Shown: piece by piece, positions 1 to 10,416 of the stretch
Numbering within the stretch: the stretch's first letter is position 1
Layout: every line of letters starts with the position of its first letter
From: JAHFPN01 sp036559465
GTDB taxonomy: Bacteria; Pseudomonadota; Alphaproteobacteria; Rhizobiales; Xanthobacteraceae
Direction: 5' to 3'
Assembly: GCA_036559465.1 (NCBI GenBank)
Contig: DATBTC010000034.1
Span: 1-23,546 of the forward strand
Length of the DNA stretch: 23,546 nt
Notes under the pieces: generated by a model
The model's database searches: none
Told to the model about the DNA's origin: nothing
What the model saw: only the letters and a program-made list of their open reading frames with translations
Made by a program: the position numbers and the translations under genes

Positions 1-1
1 C

Positions 2-30
2 TTGCCATTGCAGTGCGAAGAGACGATAAA
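2..30 (+). promoter_or_regulatory. Candidate sigma70-type promoter of the 4.5S RNA gene
   Basis: A TTGCCA hexamer at 2-7 and a GATAAA hexamer at 25-30 are separated by exactly 17 bases. The predicted transcription start, about 6-7 bases after the -10, falls at 36-37, which is where the folded SRP RNA begins. The hexamers match the consensus only partly, so the main support is the spacing and the agreement with the RNA 5' end. Confidence 0.55.
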
Positions 31-35
31 AGAGC

Positions 36-131
36 GGGAGGTTGGCGGTGGACGAGCCACTCGCCAACCGGGTCAGGTCCGGAAGGAAGCAGCCCTAACG
101 AGACCGGTTCGGGTTATCGGTCCAGCCTCCC
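36..131 (+). ncRNA. ffs: Signal recognition particle 4.5S RNA
   Basis: This is the small bacterial SRP RNA, which binds Ffh and targets nascent membrane and exported proteins to FtsY. The diagnostic apical domain is present: GGTCAGGTCC, a GGAA tetraloop at 81-84, then GGAAGCAGCC, the Ffh-binding internal-loop signature. The ends pair over 10 bp: GGGAGG at 36-41 with CCTCCC at 126-131, continued by TTGG at 42-45 with CCAG at 122-125. The length of about 96 nt suits a 4.5S-type RNA without an Alu domain. It lies just upstream of dnaX on the same strand, and no clear intrinsic terminator separates them. Ends are inferred from pairing and may shift by a few bases. Confidence 0.95.
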
Positions 132-210
132 ACTTTCCTCCTCGATCGTGAGCGGGCCGGCGCCACCGCAGACGATGCGAGCGCGCCGATCGACGCGGAA
201 TCGTGAGCCC

Positions 211-2013
<1,803 letters not shown>

Positions 2014-2016
2014 GTC

Positions 2017-2337
2017 ATGGCCGACCTCATGGGCATGATGCAGAAGGTGAAGGAGCTGCAAGAGAAGATGCAGCAGCTCCAGGCCGAGCTCGAAACCCTC
2101 GAGGTCGTGGGCACCTCCGGCGGCGGGTTGGTTACCGTCACGCTCTCGGCCAAGGGCGCGATGAAGAAGCTCGTCGTCGATCCGAGCCTGATGAAGCCCG
2201 GCGAAAAAGAAATCGTCGAGGATCTCGTGTTGGCCGCGCATGCCGACGCACGCGTCAAGGCCGAACGCCTCGTGGAAGATAAGGCCAAGGCGCTCACCGG
2301 CGGCCTGCCTTTGCCGCCAGGGATGAAGCTGTTCTGA
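2017..2337 (+). CDS. ybaB: YbaB/EbfC family nucleoid-associated protein
   Basis: This 106-aa protein belongs to the YbaB/EbfC family of small dimeric DNA-binding proteins associated with the nucleoid. Family members consistently sit between dnaX and recR, as here. The N-terminus is a Met/Gln/Glu-rich amphipathic helix (residues 1-30, KVKELQEKMQQLQ). The conserved GTSGGGLVTVTLSAKG strand region follows, and the protein ends in GLPLPPGMKLF, the family's usual proline- and glycine-containing tail. The gene starts 3 bases after the dnaX stop, and its TGA overlaps the recR ATG by one base (TGATG). It is therefore almost certainly co-transcribed and translationally coupled. The exact role in repair or nucleoid structure is not settled for this family. 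Confidence 0.95.
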   Translation: MADLMGMMQKVKELQEKMQQLQAELETLEVVGTSGGGLVTVTLSAKGAMKKLVVDPSLMKPGEKEIVEDLVLAAHADARVKAERLVEDKAKALTGGLPLPPGMKLF

Positions 2338-2945
2338 TGCCACGCGCCGTCGCCGGTCCCGAGATCGAGCGTCTGATCCAGTTGCTCGCGCGCCTGCCCG
2401 GGCTCGGTCCGCGCTCGGCCCGGCGCGCGGCGTTGCATCTGGTGCGCCGCCGCGAGGAGCTAATGGAGCCCTTGTCGGCGGCGCTCGCCGACGCACTGTC
2501 CAAGATCGAAATCTGCGGCACCTGCGGCAACGTGGACACGCGCGACCCGTGCACCGTGTGCGCCGACGCCTCGCGCGACCACTCGATCCTGGTGGTGGTC
2601 GAGAACGTCGCCGATCTTTGGGCGCTGGAACGGGCGAGCGCGGTTTCGGGGCGCTATCACGTGCTCGGCGGCACGCTGTCGCCGCTCGACGGGGTCGGGC
2701 CCGACGATCTCAATCTCGCAAGCCTCGCCGCGCGCGTGCGTGAGGGTGGCGAAACCAAGGAAGTGCTGCTCGCGTTGAATGCGACCGTGGACGGACAGAC
2801 CACCGCGCATTACGTGACCGATCTGTTGCGCGATACCGGCGTGAAGGTCACGCGGCTCGCGCATGGTGTGCCGGTCGGCGGCGAGCTCGACTATCTCGAC
2901 GAGGGCACGCTCGCGGCGGCGATCCGGCAGCGGACGCCGTTCTGA
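2337..2945 (+). CDS. recR: Recombination mediator protein RecR
   Basis: RecR works with RecO (and RecF) to load RecA onto single-stranded DNA at gaps. The 202-aa product has the family architecture. A helix-hairpin-helix lies near residues 15-30 (LPGLGPRSARR). A four-cysteine zinc finger is formed by Cys60, 63, 72 and 75 (CGTCG...CTVC). A Toprim domain begins at ILVVVEN with the acidic Glu89 and continues through GGTLSPLDGVGPDDL. The C-terminus GGELDYLDEGTL is also typical. The start codon overlaps the ybaB stop, and the stop codon overlaps the next gene's ATG by one base, so four genes run head to tail with no spacing. Confidence 0.97.
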   Translation: MPRAVAGPEIERLIQLLARLPGLGPRSARRAALHLVRRREELMEPLSAALADALSKIEICGTCGNVDTRDPCTVCADASRDHSILVVVENVADLWALERASAVSGRYHVLGGTLSPLDGVGPDDLNLASLAARVREGGETKEVLLALNATVDGQTTAHYVTDLLRDTGVKVTRLAHGVPVGGELDYLDEGTLAAAIRQRTPF

Positions 2946-3478
2946 TGTTCCGCTTCGCTTTGCTGTTGATGGCGCTCGTCGTGCTTCCGGTTATAGCGCT
3001 CGCGGCTGAGCTGCCCTTGCCGCGCACGGTGATCGAGGCAGGATTGCGGGATCCCGACTGCACGCTGTCGTTCGACGAGGCGACGGTGGATCTGGAGTCG
3101 CCGCAGGAGCTCGGCAGCGGGCTCGTGCTGGTCGAAATCCCGTGCTGGCGCGCGGCTTATAATTTCGGGAGCATTTTCTTCGCTGCCGATCCCAAGGCGC
3201 CGGACCGGGCGCGACTGCTGCGGTTTCGCGAATGGAACGGCAAGAAGTTCGAGGAGCGCACGAACTTGAGTGGTCCGAGCTTCGACCCCAAGAGGAAGCG
3301 CCTGAGCAGCTTTCACAAAGGCCGCGGGGTCGGCGATTGCGGCAGCGCCGGCGCCTGGGTCTGGTCCGGCACCGAATTTCGGCTGCAAGGCTATTGGCTC
3401 AAAGTGAAATGCGACGGCAAGAATTTCGATCCGGAACAGGAGCCGCGCAAGTGGCTGGTCTATCCGGCGCGACGTTGA
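2945..3478 (+). CDS. Exported DUF1176-like protein of unknown function
   Basis: This 177-aa protein begins with a cleavable signal peptide: a hydrophobic core at residues 4-18 and an Ala-rich probable cleavage site near ALAAEL (residues 18-22). It should therefore be periplasmic. Residues from about 115 onward contain LSSFHKGRGVGDCGSAGAWVW, closely resembling the C-terminal signature of DUF1176 proteins. Cysteines in the mature part could form disulfides. Typical DUF1176 proteins, as I recall, are roughly twice this length, so this may be a short form with one domain. The ATG overlaps the recR stop (TGATG), implying translational coupling to a replication and repair operon, although an exported protein has no obvious functional link to it. 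The gene ends 12 bases from the convergent ampG-like gene. Confidence 0.8.
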   Translation: MFRFALLLMALVVLPVIALAAELPLPRTVIEAGLRDPDCTLSFDEATVDLESPQELGSGLVLVEIPCWRAAYNFGSIFFAADPKAPDRARLLRFREWNGKKFEERTNLSGPSFDPKRKRLSSFHKGRGVGDCGSAGAWVWSGTEFRLQGYWLKVKCDGKNFDPEQEPRKWLVYPARR

Positions 3479-3490
3479 ATCTTGCGCCGA

Positions 3491-4855
3491 TCAAACTTTG
3501 ACTTCGAGCGCGGCGAAATGCCCGCGCCGGTCGAGCCACCACAGCAACACGAGGCCCGGAAGCGCCGATAGCGCCGTCAGGGTGAAGAACCAAATCCAGC
3601 CCGCGCTTTCGGCGAGGAAGCCGCCGCCGGACGCGAGCGTGGTGCGGCCGACGGCGGCAAGCGCGGTGAGTAGCGCGAACTGGGTCGCGGTGTGGATGCG
3701 GTCGCGGCATAGCGCCGAGAGATAAGCCACGAAAATCACCGTGCCGATCGAGCCGGTGAAATTCTCGACCACGATCGTAGTGGCGAGAGCGGCGTGGTTG
3801 GCGCCGACATAGGCCTGCCACACGAAGACGAGGTTCGAGCCCATCTGCAGGAAGGCTGCGATCCAGAGGCTAGTCGATAGCGGAAGCGCTCGGGCGATGA
3901 CCCCGCCGGCGACCGCGCCGGCGAGCGACGCGGCGAGGCCAACGCCCTTCACGATCGCCGCATAAGCCGCCTTGTCGAAGCCGATGGCGAGCACGAACGG
4001 GCCGGTCATCACGCCGGCGAACGCGTCGCAAAACTTGAACAGCACCACGAACAGGAGAATCAGGATCGCAAAATCGCGGGTGAGGAATTCGCGGAAGGCG
4101 CCGAAGGCGGTGTTGAGCACGCGCGTAAGTGCATCGGTGCGCGGGCCTTCGGCGGCGGGCTTTTCCAACGCGGGGGGCTCGCGGGCGAGCAATGTCGCCA
4201 CCAGCCCGACGGCAAGGAAAAGCGCCGCCGCCGCATAGCCCCAGCCCCAGACAATCGTTGAAGCCACGCCGACGTGTTCGAGCCAGGCGACGAAACCAAT
4301 GACGCCGGCGGTCGAGACCAGCATGCCGACCCGATAGGCCATGACATAGGCGGCCATGCCGGCGGCCTGTTCGCTAGTGTCGAGGTTTTCGACGCGGAAG
4401 GCGTCGATCACGATGTCCTGAGTGGCGGAAGCGGCCGCCACCAGCAGCGCGCCGATCGCCACGGCGAAAGGCGCGGTCACCGGGTCGCGGGTGCCGAGGA
4501 AAACGATCGCGACGGCGAGCAGAAGTTGCGAGAATACGAGCCAGCCGCGACGCCGGCCGAGCCGGCGCGACAGCCAAGGCACATCGAGCGCGTCCACCAG
4601 CGGCGCCCACAGGAACTTGATGGTGTAGGGCAGGCCGACGAGGGAAAAGAGGCCGATGGTGCCGAGATCGACGCCGCGATCGGCCATCCAGAGCGCGAGC
4701 GTGGAGCCGGAAAGGGCGAGCGGCAGACCTGCGGAAAAGCCGAGGAAGAGGACGATCAGAACGCGCGGGCGCAGATAAACAGCGAAGGCTGAGAGCCAGC
4801 CACCGCGTTTCTCAATCCGCTCAAGCGTCGATTCGACCATGCGGCCTTTTGGCAT
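3491..4855 (-). CDS. ampG: AmpG-type muropeptide permease (MFS transporter)
   Basis: AmpG carries anhydromuropeptides from the periplasm into the cytoplasm for peptidoglycan recycling, using the proton gradient. The protein (about 454 aa) is almost wholly hydrophobic, with about 12 predicted membrane segments. It shows AmpG-family landmarks: GFSAGLPLALSGSTLALW, then GLFSLVGLPYTIKFLWAP, then LGRRRGWL, and later SATQDIVIDAFR. The start is uncertain. ATG 4855 is used here. ATG 4840, preceded by AAAAGG four bases upstream, may be the better start, and a TTG lies at 4858. The gene follows rmuC by about 30 bases and is probably co-transcribed with it. No beta-lactamase or AmpR gene is nearby, so a recycling role is more likely than inducible resistance. 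Confidence 0.88.
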   Translation of the reverse strand: MPKGRMVESTLERIEKRGGWLSAFAVYLRPRVLIVLFLGFSAGLPLALSGSTLALWMADRGVDLGTIGLFSLVGLPYTIKFLWAPLVDALDVPWLSRRLGRRRGWLVFSQLLLAVAIVFLGTRDPVTAPFAVAIGALLVAAASATQDIVIDAFRVENLDTSEQAAGMAAYVMAYRVGMLVSTAGVIGFVAWLEHVGVASTIVWGWGYAAAALFLAVGLVATLLAREPPALEKPAAEGPRTDALTRVLNTAFGAFREFLTRDFAILILLFVVLFKFCDAFAGVMTGPFVLAIGFDKAAYAAIVKGVGLAASLAGAVAGGVIARALPLSTSLWIAAFLQMGSNLVFVWQAYVGANHAALATTIVVENFTGSIGTVIFVAYLSALCRDRIHTATQFALLTALAAVGRTTLASGGGFLAESAGWIWFFTLTALSALPGLVLLWWLDRRGHFAALEVKV

Positions 4856-4884
4856 CAATCGCTTCTGCCGTCACCCTGGGCGGA

Positions 4885-6054
4885 TCATTCCGCCGCGCGG
4901 CGGCCGAGGGGAAGAGTCGGCGCTTCGGCGCGCGGGCCGGTGTCGACCTCTTCCTCGAATTCGATCGCCTCGATGCGATTGCCGCGTTTGACGACCTTTT
5001 CGGCCGAGATCAGCACCTGGCCGACATCGTCGGAGGCCTGGGCGAAGTGCTTCTGCAAATTGAGTGCGCGGTCGCGCAGCCGCCCGACGTCGCCGATCAG
5101 CTTGGTCACCTCGGTGCGGATGACGTCGGCATGCTCGCGCATGCGCGCGTCCTTGACGATGGCCTGCAAGACCTGGATCGCGAGCATCAGAAGCGAAGGC
5201 GAAACCAGCAGCACGCGGGCGCGGAACGCCTTCTGCACCAGGTCGTCGAACTGCTCGTGCAGCTCGGCAAAGACCGATTCGGAAGGCACGAACATGAGCG
5301 CCACATCCTGGGTCTCGCCGGGCAGCAGGTAGCGCTCGGAAATATCGGAGACGTGCTTGGCGATGTCCTGGCGCAGGCGCTGGACCGCGGCGCGGCGGTC
5401 GTCCTCGTTCTTGGCTTCGCGCAGCGCGGTGACGGATTCGAGCGGGAACTTGGCGTCGATCACCAGCGGGCGCCCGTCATCGCCGGGGAGATACACGACG
5501 CAATCGGGCCGCTTTCCGTTGGTGAGCGTGTGCTGGAACGTATAGGCGTCCTTGGGCAGCCCATCGGCCACGATCGCTTCCATACGGCCCTGACCGAAGG
5601 CGCCGCGCGCCTGCTTGTTGGCGAGCACGTCTTTCAGCGTGATCATGTGCGAGGAAAGTTCGGCGATGCGCGTCTGGGCCGCGTCGACGACGGCGATCCG
5701 CTCTTGCAACTGCGACAGGCTCTCGAAGGTGGCGCGTGCGGCGGTGGCGACATTTTCTCCGAGCCGGTGCGAGACCGTATCGAGCCGCTCGCTCACGACG
5801 CGCGCGAGATCGGCCTGCCGGCCGCCGAGCACTTCAGCGAGCGTCTGCATGCGGCCGCTATTCTCAGTCTGGATGCGCACGAACTCGGCGACGCGCTCTT
5901 CCAGGTCGGCGGTCTCATCGGCGCGGGTGCGGCCCGCGCGCGCTTGCGCGATCAGCAGCACAATGAGAAGCACGAGCACGACGGCGCCAAGCGCCAGCAG
6001 CGCATGCGCGGTGGTGATCTGGATTCCGGACAGCGTGACAAGAACTTCGCTCAT
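4885..6054 (-). CDS. rmuC: DNA recombination protein RmuC
   Basis: RmuC-family proteins are predicted nucleases that limit inversions at short inverted repeats. The 389-aa product has one N-terminal membrane anchor (about residues 16-37) and a long charged coiled-coil region (about 45-145). The RmuC domain follows, carrying a PD-(D/E)XK-like core: Asp184 in RPDCVVYLP and Asp200-x-Lys202 in LVIDAKFPLES. ALMFVPSESVFAEL and LLVSPSLLMLAIQVLQ are also characteristic of the family. AAGGA lies four bases upstream of the ATG. The gene is divergent from def, and the ampG-like gene lies downstream in the same direction. The nuclease role is inferred from the fold; direct biochemistry for this family is sparse. 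Confidence 0.95.
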   Translation of the reverse strand: MSEVLVTLSGIQITTAHALLALGAVVLVLLIVLLIAQARAGRTRADETADLEERVAEFVRIQTENSGRMQTLAEVLGGRQADLARVVSERLDTVSHRLGENVATAARATFESLSQLQERIAVVDAAQTRIAELSSHMITLKDVLANKQARGAFGQGRMEAIVADGLPKDAYTFQHTLTNGKRPDCVVYLPGDDGRPLVIDAKFPLESVTALREAKNEDDRRAAVQRLRQDIAKHVSDISERYLLPGETQDVALMFVPSESVFAELHEQFDDLVQKAFRARVLLVSPSLLMLAIQVLQAIVKDARMREHADVIRTEVTKLIGDVGRLRDRALNLQKHFAQASDDVGQVLISAEKVVKRGNRIEAIEFEEEVDTGPRAEAPTLPLGRRAAE

Positions 6055-6139
6055 GCGATCCTTGTAGCGCGATTCGATGCGGGATAGAACGAAGAGCGAA
6101 CGAAATATTGGGGAAGCGGTGCTAACGCCTTGTCATCCA

Positions 6140-6168
6140 TTGATTCTTTAGGGGCGATCCCCTATCTC
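6140..6168 (+). promoter_or_regulatory. Candidate def promoter with palindrome in the spacer
   Basis: TTGATT at 6140-6145 and TATCTC at 6163-6168 are 17 bases apart; with the preceding C the -10 reads CTATCT, close to the rhizobial CTATAT form. An inverted repeat, AGGGG-CGAT-CCCCT at 6150-6163, fills most of the spacer and touches the -10, which is a plausible operator position. The predicted start of transcription is at or next to the def ATG at 6175. Confidence 0.5.
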
Positions 6169-6174
6169 GCGGCC

Positions 6175-6684
6175 ATGATCCACCCCATCCTCTTGCTGCC
6201 CAATCCGCTGCTGCGGAAGAAATCGGCGCCCGTGCCGCGCGTCGACAAGGACGTACGCAAGCTCACCGAGGACATGTTTCAGACCATGTACGACGCGCCG
6301 GGCGTGGGGCTCGCTGCGGTGCAGATCGGCGTCGCCAAGCGCGTGATTACGGTCGACGCGACGCGCGGCGAAGAGACCAAGCATCCGATCGCGCTGGTCA
6401 ATCCGGAACTGGTCTGGACGTCGGACGAGGAGATCGTGCACGAGGAAGGCTGTCTTTCGATTCCGGAAATCACCGAAGAGGTCGAACGGCCGGAGAAGGT
6501 GCGGGTGCGCTACCTCGATCTCGACGGCAGGGAGCAGTTGATCGAGGCCGAAGGGCTGCTCGCGCGCGTGTTGCAGCACGAGATCGATCACACCAACGGC
6601 GTCTTGTTCATCGACCATATCTCGAAGCTCAAGCGCGATCGCATCACCAAGAAATTCTCGAAGGCGGCGAAGCGGGCCGGCTGA
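6175..6684 (+). CDS. def: Peptide deformylase
   Basis: Peptide deformylase removes the formyl group from the N-terminal methionine of nascent proteins. It is a metal-dependent hydrolase of the ribosome exit region. All three family motifs are intact in the 169-aa product: GVGLAAVQIG at residues 43-52, EGCLS at 91-95 with metal ligand Cys93, and QHEIDH with His135, catalytic Glu136 and His139. ATG 6175 (MIHPILLLPNPLLR) matches the usual N-terminus; an upstream in-frame TTG at 6130 would add 15 residues unlike the family. No Shine-Dalgarno sequence is visible before ATG 6175, and a candidate promoter places the transcript start there. The gene begins a def-fmt-truA run. Confidence 0.97.
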   Translation: MIHPILLLPNPLLRKKSAPVPRVDKDVRKLTEDMFQTMYDAPGVGLAAVQIGVAKRVITVDATRGEETKHPIALVNPELVWTSDEEIVHEEGCLSIPEITEEVERPEKVRVRYLDLDGREQLIEAEGLLARVLQHEIDHTNGVLFIDHISKLKRDRITKKFSKAAKRAG

Positions 6685-6714
6685 AGCGTCTTCCGCCCCG
6701 CGGAGGATCGATCC

Positions 6715-7629
6715 GTGCGCATCGTATTCCTGGGCACGCCGGAGTTCGCAGTGCCGACGCTCAATGAGCTGGTCGGCTGCGGGCATGACGTTGCCGCGGT
6801 CTATACGCGGCCGCCGGCGGCGGCCGGGCGCGGCATGGCCGAGCGCCGCTCACCAGTACATGAGGCGGCGGAGAAGTTCGGTCTGCCGGTGCTGCATCCG
6901 AAGAATCTCAAGGGCGAGGCGGCGGCGGCGACGTTCCGCGACCATGAAGCAGATGTGGCCGTGGTCGTCGCTTATGGATTATTGCTGCCCAAAGCCATTC
7001 TCGACGCGCCGAAGTTTGGTTGCCTGAATCTGCACGCATCGCTGCTGCCGCGCTGGCGCGGAGCCGCGCCGATCGCGCGGGCGATCATGGCCGGTGACGC
7101 GGATAGCGGCGTGATGGTGATGCAGATGGACGAAGGGCTCGATACCGGGCCGGTGGCGCTCGCCGAGCGGGTCGCGATCGGGCCGGATATGACGGCCGGT
7201 GAGCTGCACGACAAGCTCGCGTCGCTCGGTGCCGACCTCATGAATCGCGCACTCGCGGCGCTCGATCGCGGGACGCTCAAGTTCGAGCCGCAGGCAACGG
7301 CGGGCGTGACGTATGCTAAGAAGATCGAGAAGAACGAGACGCGGATCGACTGGTCGAAGCCGTGGAAAGCGGTGCATGACCATATTCGGGGCCTTTCGCC
7401 GTTTCCGGGTGCGTGGTTCCAGATCGGCGACGCGCGGGTGAAGGTATTGCGCTCGACGCGTGGAGAGGGGAGTGGTGCGCCCGGCTCGGCGCTCGACGAC
7501 CGGCTGACGATCGCCTGCAAAGGCGGCGCGGTGCGGCTCTTGGAAGTCCAGCGCGCAGGCGCCAAGGCGATGAGCGCAGAAGAATTCTTGCGCGGCTCGC
7601 CGGTCAAGGCGGGAACGAAACTGAACTGA
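6715..7629 (+). CDS. fmt: Methionyl-tRNA formyltransferase
   Basis: Fmt uses 10-formyltetrahydrofolate to formylate Met-tRNA(fMet) for translation initiation; def reverses the modification on the finished protein. The 304-aa product opens with MRIVFLGTPEFAVPTL. It carries the catalytic motif NLHASLLPRWRGAAPI, with Asn105 and His107, and Asp143 in GLDTGPV. The C-terminal OB-like domain follows from about residue 205. The start is GTG at 6715, fixed by GGAGG at 6702-6706 eight bases upstream and by the family N-terminus. It follows def by 30 bases and precedes truA by two bases, so the three genes form one translation-linked operon. Confidence 0.97.
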   Translation: MRIVFLGTPEFAVPTLNELVGCGHDVAAVYTRPPAAAGRGMAERRSPVHEAAEKFGLPVLHPKNLKGEAAAATFRDHEADVAVVVAYGLLLPKAILDAPKFGCLNLHASLLPRWRGAAPIARAIMAGDADSGVMVMQMDEGLDTGPVALAERVAIGPDMTAGELHDKLASLGADLMNRALAALDRGTLKFEPQATAGVTYAKKIEKNETRIDWSKPWKAVHDHIRGLSPFPGAWFQIGDARVKVLRSTRGEGSGAPGSALDDRLTIACKGGAVRLLEVQRAGAKAMSAEEFLRGSPVKAGTKLN

Positions 7630-7631
7630 CC

Positions 7632-8378
7632 ATGCCGCGCTACAAAATCATCGTCGAATATGACGGCACGCCGTTCGTCGGCTGGCAGATGCAGGACAAC
7701 GGCCCGTCGGTGGCAGGTACGCTCACCGACGCGGTTGAGCGCTTTGCGGGCGAGCGGCCGGTGATCACGGGTGCCGGGCGCACAGACGCGGGCGTGCATG
7801 CGCTGGGTCAAGTCGCCCATTTCGATCTCGCAAAGGATTGGGACACCGACACCGTGCGCAATGCGCTGAACGCGCACTTGCGACCGCAGCCCGTGGCTGT
7901 GCTGGCGGCGGAGAAAGTGGCGGACGATTTCAGCGCGCGTTTTTCGGCGGTGAAACGGCATTATCTCTATCGCATCGTCAATCGCCGGGCGGAGCTTGCC
8001 ATCGAGCGGGATCGGGCCTGGCGAGTGACGCGGCCGCTCGACGCAGAAGCCATGCATAGGGCTGCCCAGCGGCTCGTCGGGCACTACGATTTCACGACCT
8101 TCCGTTCGGCCGAGTGCCAGGCCAAGTCGCCGGTGAAAACGTTGGACCGGCTCGACGTGATGCGCGCGGGCGAGGAAGTCAGCATCATCGCCGAAGCGCG
8201 CTCGTTCCTGCATCACCAGGTGCGCTCCATGGCGGGCTCGCTCGTGCAGGTCGGCGAAGGGAAATGGAGCGCGGACGACCTAGCCGCTGCGCTCAAGGCC
8301 CGCGAGCGCGCGCGCTGCGGGCCGGTAGCGCCGGCCTGCGGGCTTTATCTGGTGCGGGTGGATTATCCGGCGAAATAA
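7632..8378 (+). CDS. truA: tRNA pseudouridine(38-40) synthase TruA
   Basis: TruA isomerises uridines 38, 39 and 40 in the anticodon stem-loop of many tRNAs. The 248-aa product has the family opening (YKIIVEYDGTPFVGWQ). The catalytic Asp52 lies in GAGRTDAGVHA. The C-terminal half contains SFLHHQVRSMAGSLVQVG, the usual RNA-binding and dimer region. ATG 7632, two bases after the fmt stop, gives the canonical N-terminus; the reading frame stays open upstream through fmt, but that extension is a shadow. The 3' end overlaps the convergent dapE gene by 16 bases. Confidence 0.97.
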   Translation: MPRYKIIVEYDGTPFVGWQMQDNGPSVAGTLTDAVERFAGERPVITGAGRTDAGVHALGQVAHFDLAKDWDTDTVRNALNAHLRPQPVAVLAAEKVADDFSARFSAVKRHYLYRIVNRRAELAIERDRAWRVTRPLDAEAMHRAAQRLVGHYDFTTFRSAECQAKSPVKTLDRLDVMRAGEEVSIIAEARSFLHHQVRSMAGSLVQVGEGKWSADDLAAALKARERARCGPVAPACGLYLVRVDYPAK

Positions 8379-9517
8379 AGCTCGATCGCACGGCGATAGA
8401 TCGCGGTGAGCTTCTTCAGGTCCTCGACCGGCGCGTGCTCGTCGATCGCGTGCATGGTGCGGCCGACGAGGCCGAGTTCGAGCACTGGGCAATAATCCTT
8501 GATATAGCGGGCGTCCGAGGTGCCGCCGGAGGTGGAGAGCGTTGGCTTCTTGCCGCCGCTTTCGGTGACCGCGCGCGAGAGAATCTCGACGAACGATCCC
8601 GGCGCGGTGACGAAGCTCTCGCTCGCGGGCTCGTAGGAAAGGCGAAAAGCGCTGCCTTCGGCGGCCGTTTTGCAACGCTGCTCGATCAGCGCGCGCAGAC
8701 TCTGGCTGGTGTGGTGCTCGTTGAAGCGGATGTTGAAGCGCGTGTGGGCCTCGGCGGGGATCACGTTGACCGCGGGATTGCCGACGTCGATCGAGGTGAT
8801 TTCCAGATGCGAGGGCTCGAAATGCGGCGAGCCTTGGTCGAAAGGCTCGTTTTGCAGCGCGGCCAGCATGCGCAGGAGCGGGCGGATCGGGTTCGCGGCG
8901 CGCTGCGGATAGGCGACGTGGCCCTGCTTGCCGAAAGTGGTGAGCGTGGCCGAAAGGCTGCCGCGGCGGCCGATCTTGATGGCGTCGCCGACGACCTCGG
9001 TGCTTGTAGGTTCGCCGACGAAGCAATGGTCGAACTTTTCGCCGCGCGCCGCGGCCCAGGCGAGCAACTTTTTCGTGCCGTTGATCGAAGGCCCTTCCTC
9101 GTCGCCGGTGATGAGGAAGGAAATCGAGCCCTTGGGCTTGCTCTTGGCAACGTAATCAAGCGCGGCGGCAGCGAAACAGGCGATGGCGCCCTTCATGTCC
9201 ACGGCGCCTCGGCCATAGAGCATGCCGCCCTCGACCTCGCCGCCGAACGGCGGATGCTTCCAGCTCGTTTCGTCGCCGGTGGGAACCACGTCGGTGTGAC
9301 CGGCGAATGCGAGGTTAGGACCGGCCTTGCCGAGGCGGGCGAAAAGATTCTCGACGTCGGGTGTTCCCGGTTCGGAGAATTTCACGCGCTCGACTTCGAA
9401 GCCCGCGCTTTTCAGAAGCTTTTCGAGGTACGTAAGCGCGCCGCCTTCGGCGGGCGTCACCGATTTGCAGCGGATCAGCTCGCGCGCGATCTCGACCGGG
9501 TCGCGGGCGTTAGCCAC
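8363..9517 (-). CDS. dapE: Succinyl-diaminopimelate desuccinylase
   Basis: DapE hydrolyses N-succinyl-LL-2,6-diaminopimelate to LL-DAP in the lysine and peptidoglycan pathway. It is a di-zinc M20-family enzyme. The 384-aa product shows the metal and catalytic residues: His74 and Asp76 in FAGHTDVVPTGD, Asp107 in GAVDMKGAI, Glu140-Glu141 in TGDEEGPS and Glu169 in VGEPTS. A C-terminal TSGGTSDARYIK segment matches the family. The start is taken as GTG 9517, because AGGGA lies seven bases upstream; the TTG at 9523 would sit directly on that ribosome-binding site. The GTG is two bases after the dapD stop, so the two consecutive pathway enzymes are coupled. The 3' end overlaps truA on the other strand. 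Confidence 0.95.
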   Translation of the reverse strand: MANARDPVEIARELIRCKSVTPAEGGALTYLEKLLKSAGFEVERVKFSEPGTPDVENLFARLGKAGPNLAFAGHTDVVPTGDETSWKHPPFGGEVEGGMLYGRGAVDMKGAIACFAAAALDYVAKSKPKGSISFLITGDEEGPSINGTKKLLAWAAARGEKFDHCFVGEPTSTEVVGDAIKIGRRGSLSATLTTFGKQGHVAYPQRAANPIRPLLRMLAALQNEPFDQGSPHFEPSHLEITSIDVGNPAVNVIPAEAHTRFNIRFNEHHTSQSLRALIEQRCKTAAEGSAFRLSYEPASESFVTAPGSFVEILSRAVTESGGKKPTLSTSGGTSDARYIKDYCPVLELGLVGRTMHAIDEHAPVEDLKKLTAIYRRAIELYFAG

Positions 9518-9519
9518 AT

Positions 9520-10365
<846 letters not shown>

Positions 10366-10416
10366 GACTTGTTCCTAAACCTTCGGAAATCGATGCGGCG
10401 CAGAGCGGATCACGGC

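Noticed and set aside
13..210. N-terminal extension of DnaX reaching back over the SRP RNA
   Set aside because: The frame happens to be open, but it translates the 4.5S RNA gene and matches no DnaX N-terminus; ATG 211 is more plausible.
4849..6087. A 412-codon plus-strand frame opposite rmuC
   Set aside because: rmuC on the minus strand has clear family motifs; the antisense frame is rich in Asp, Arg and His as is usual for shadows and resembles nothing.
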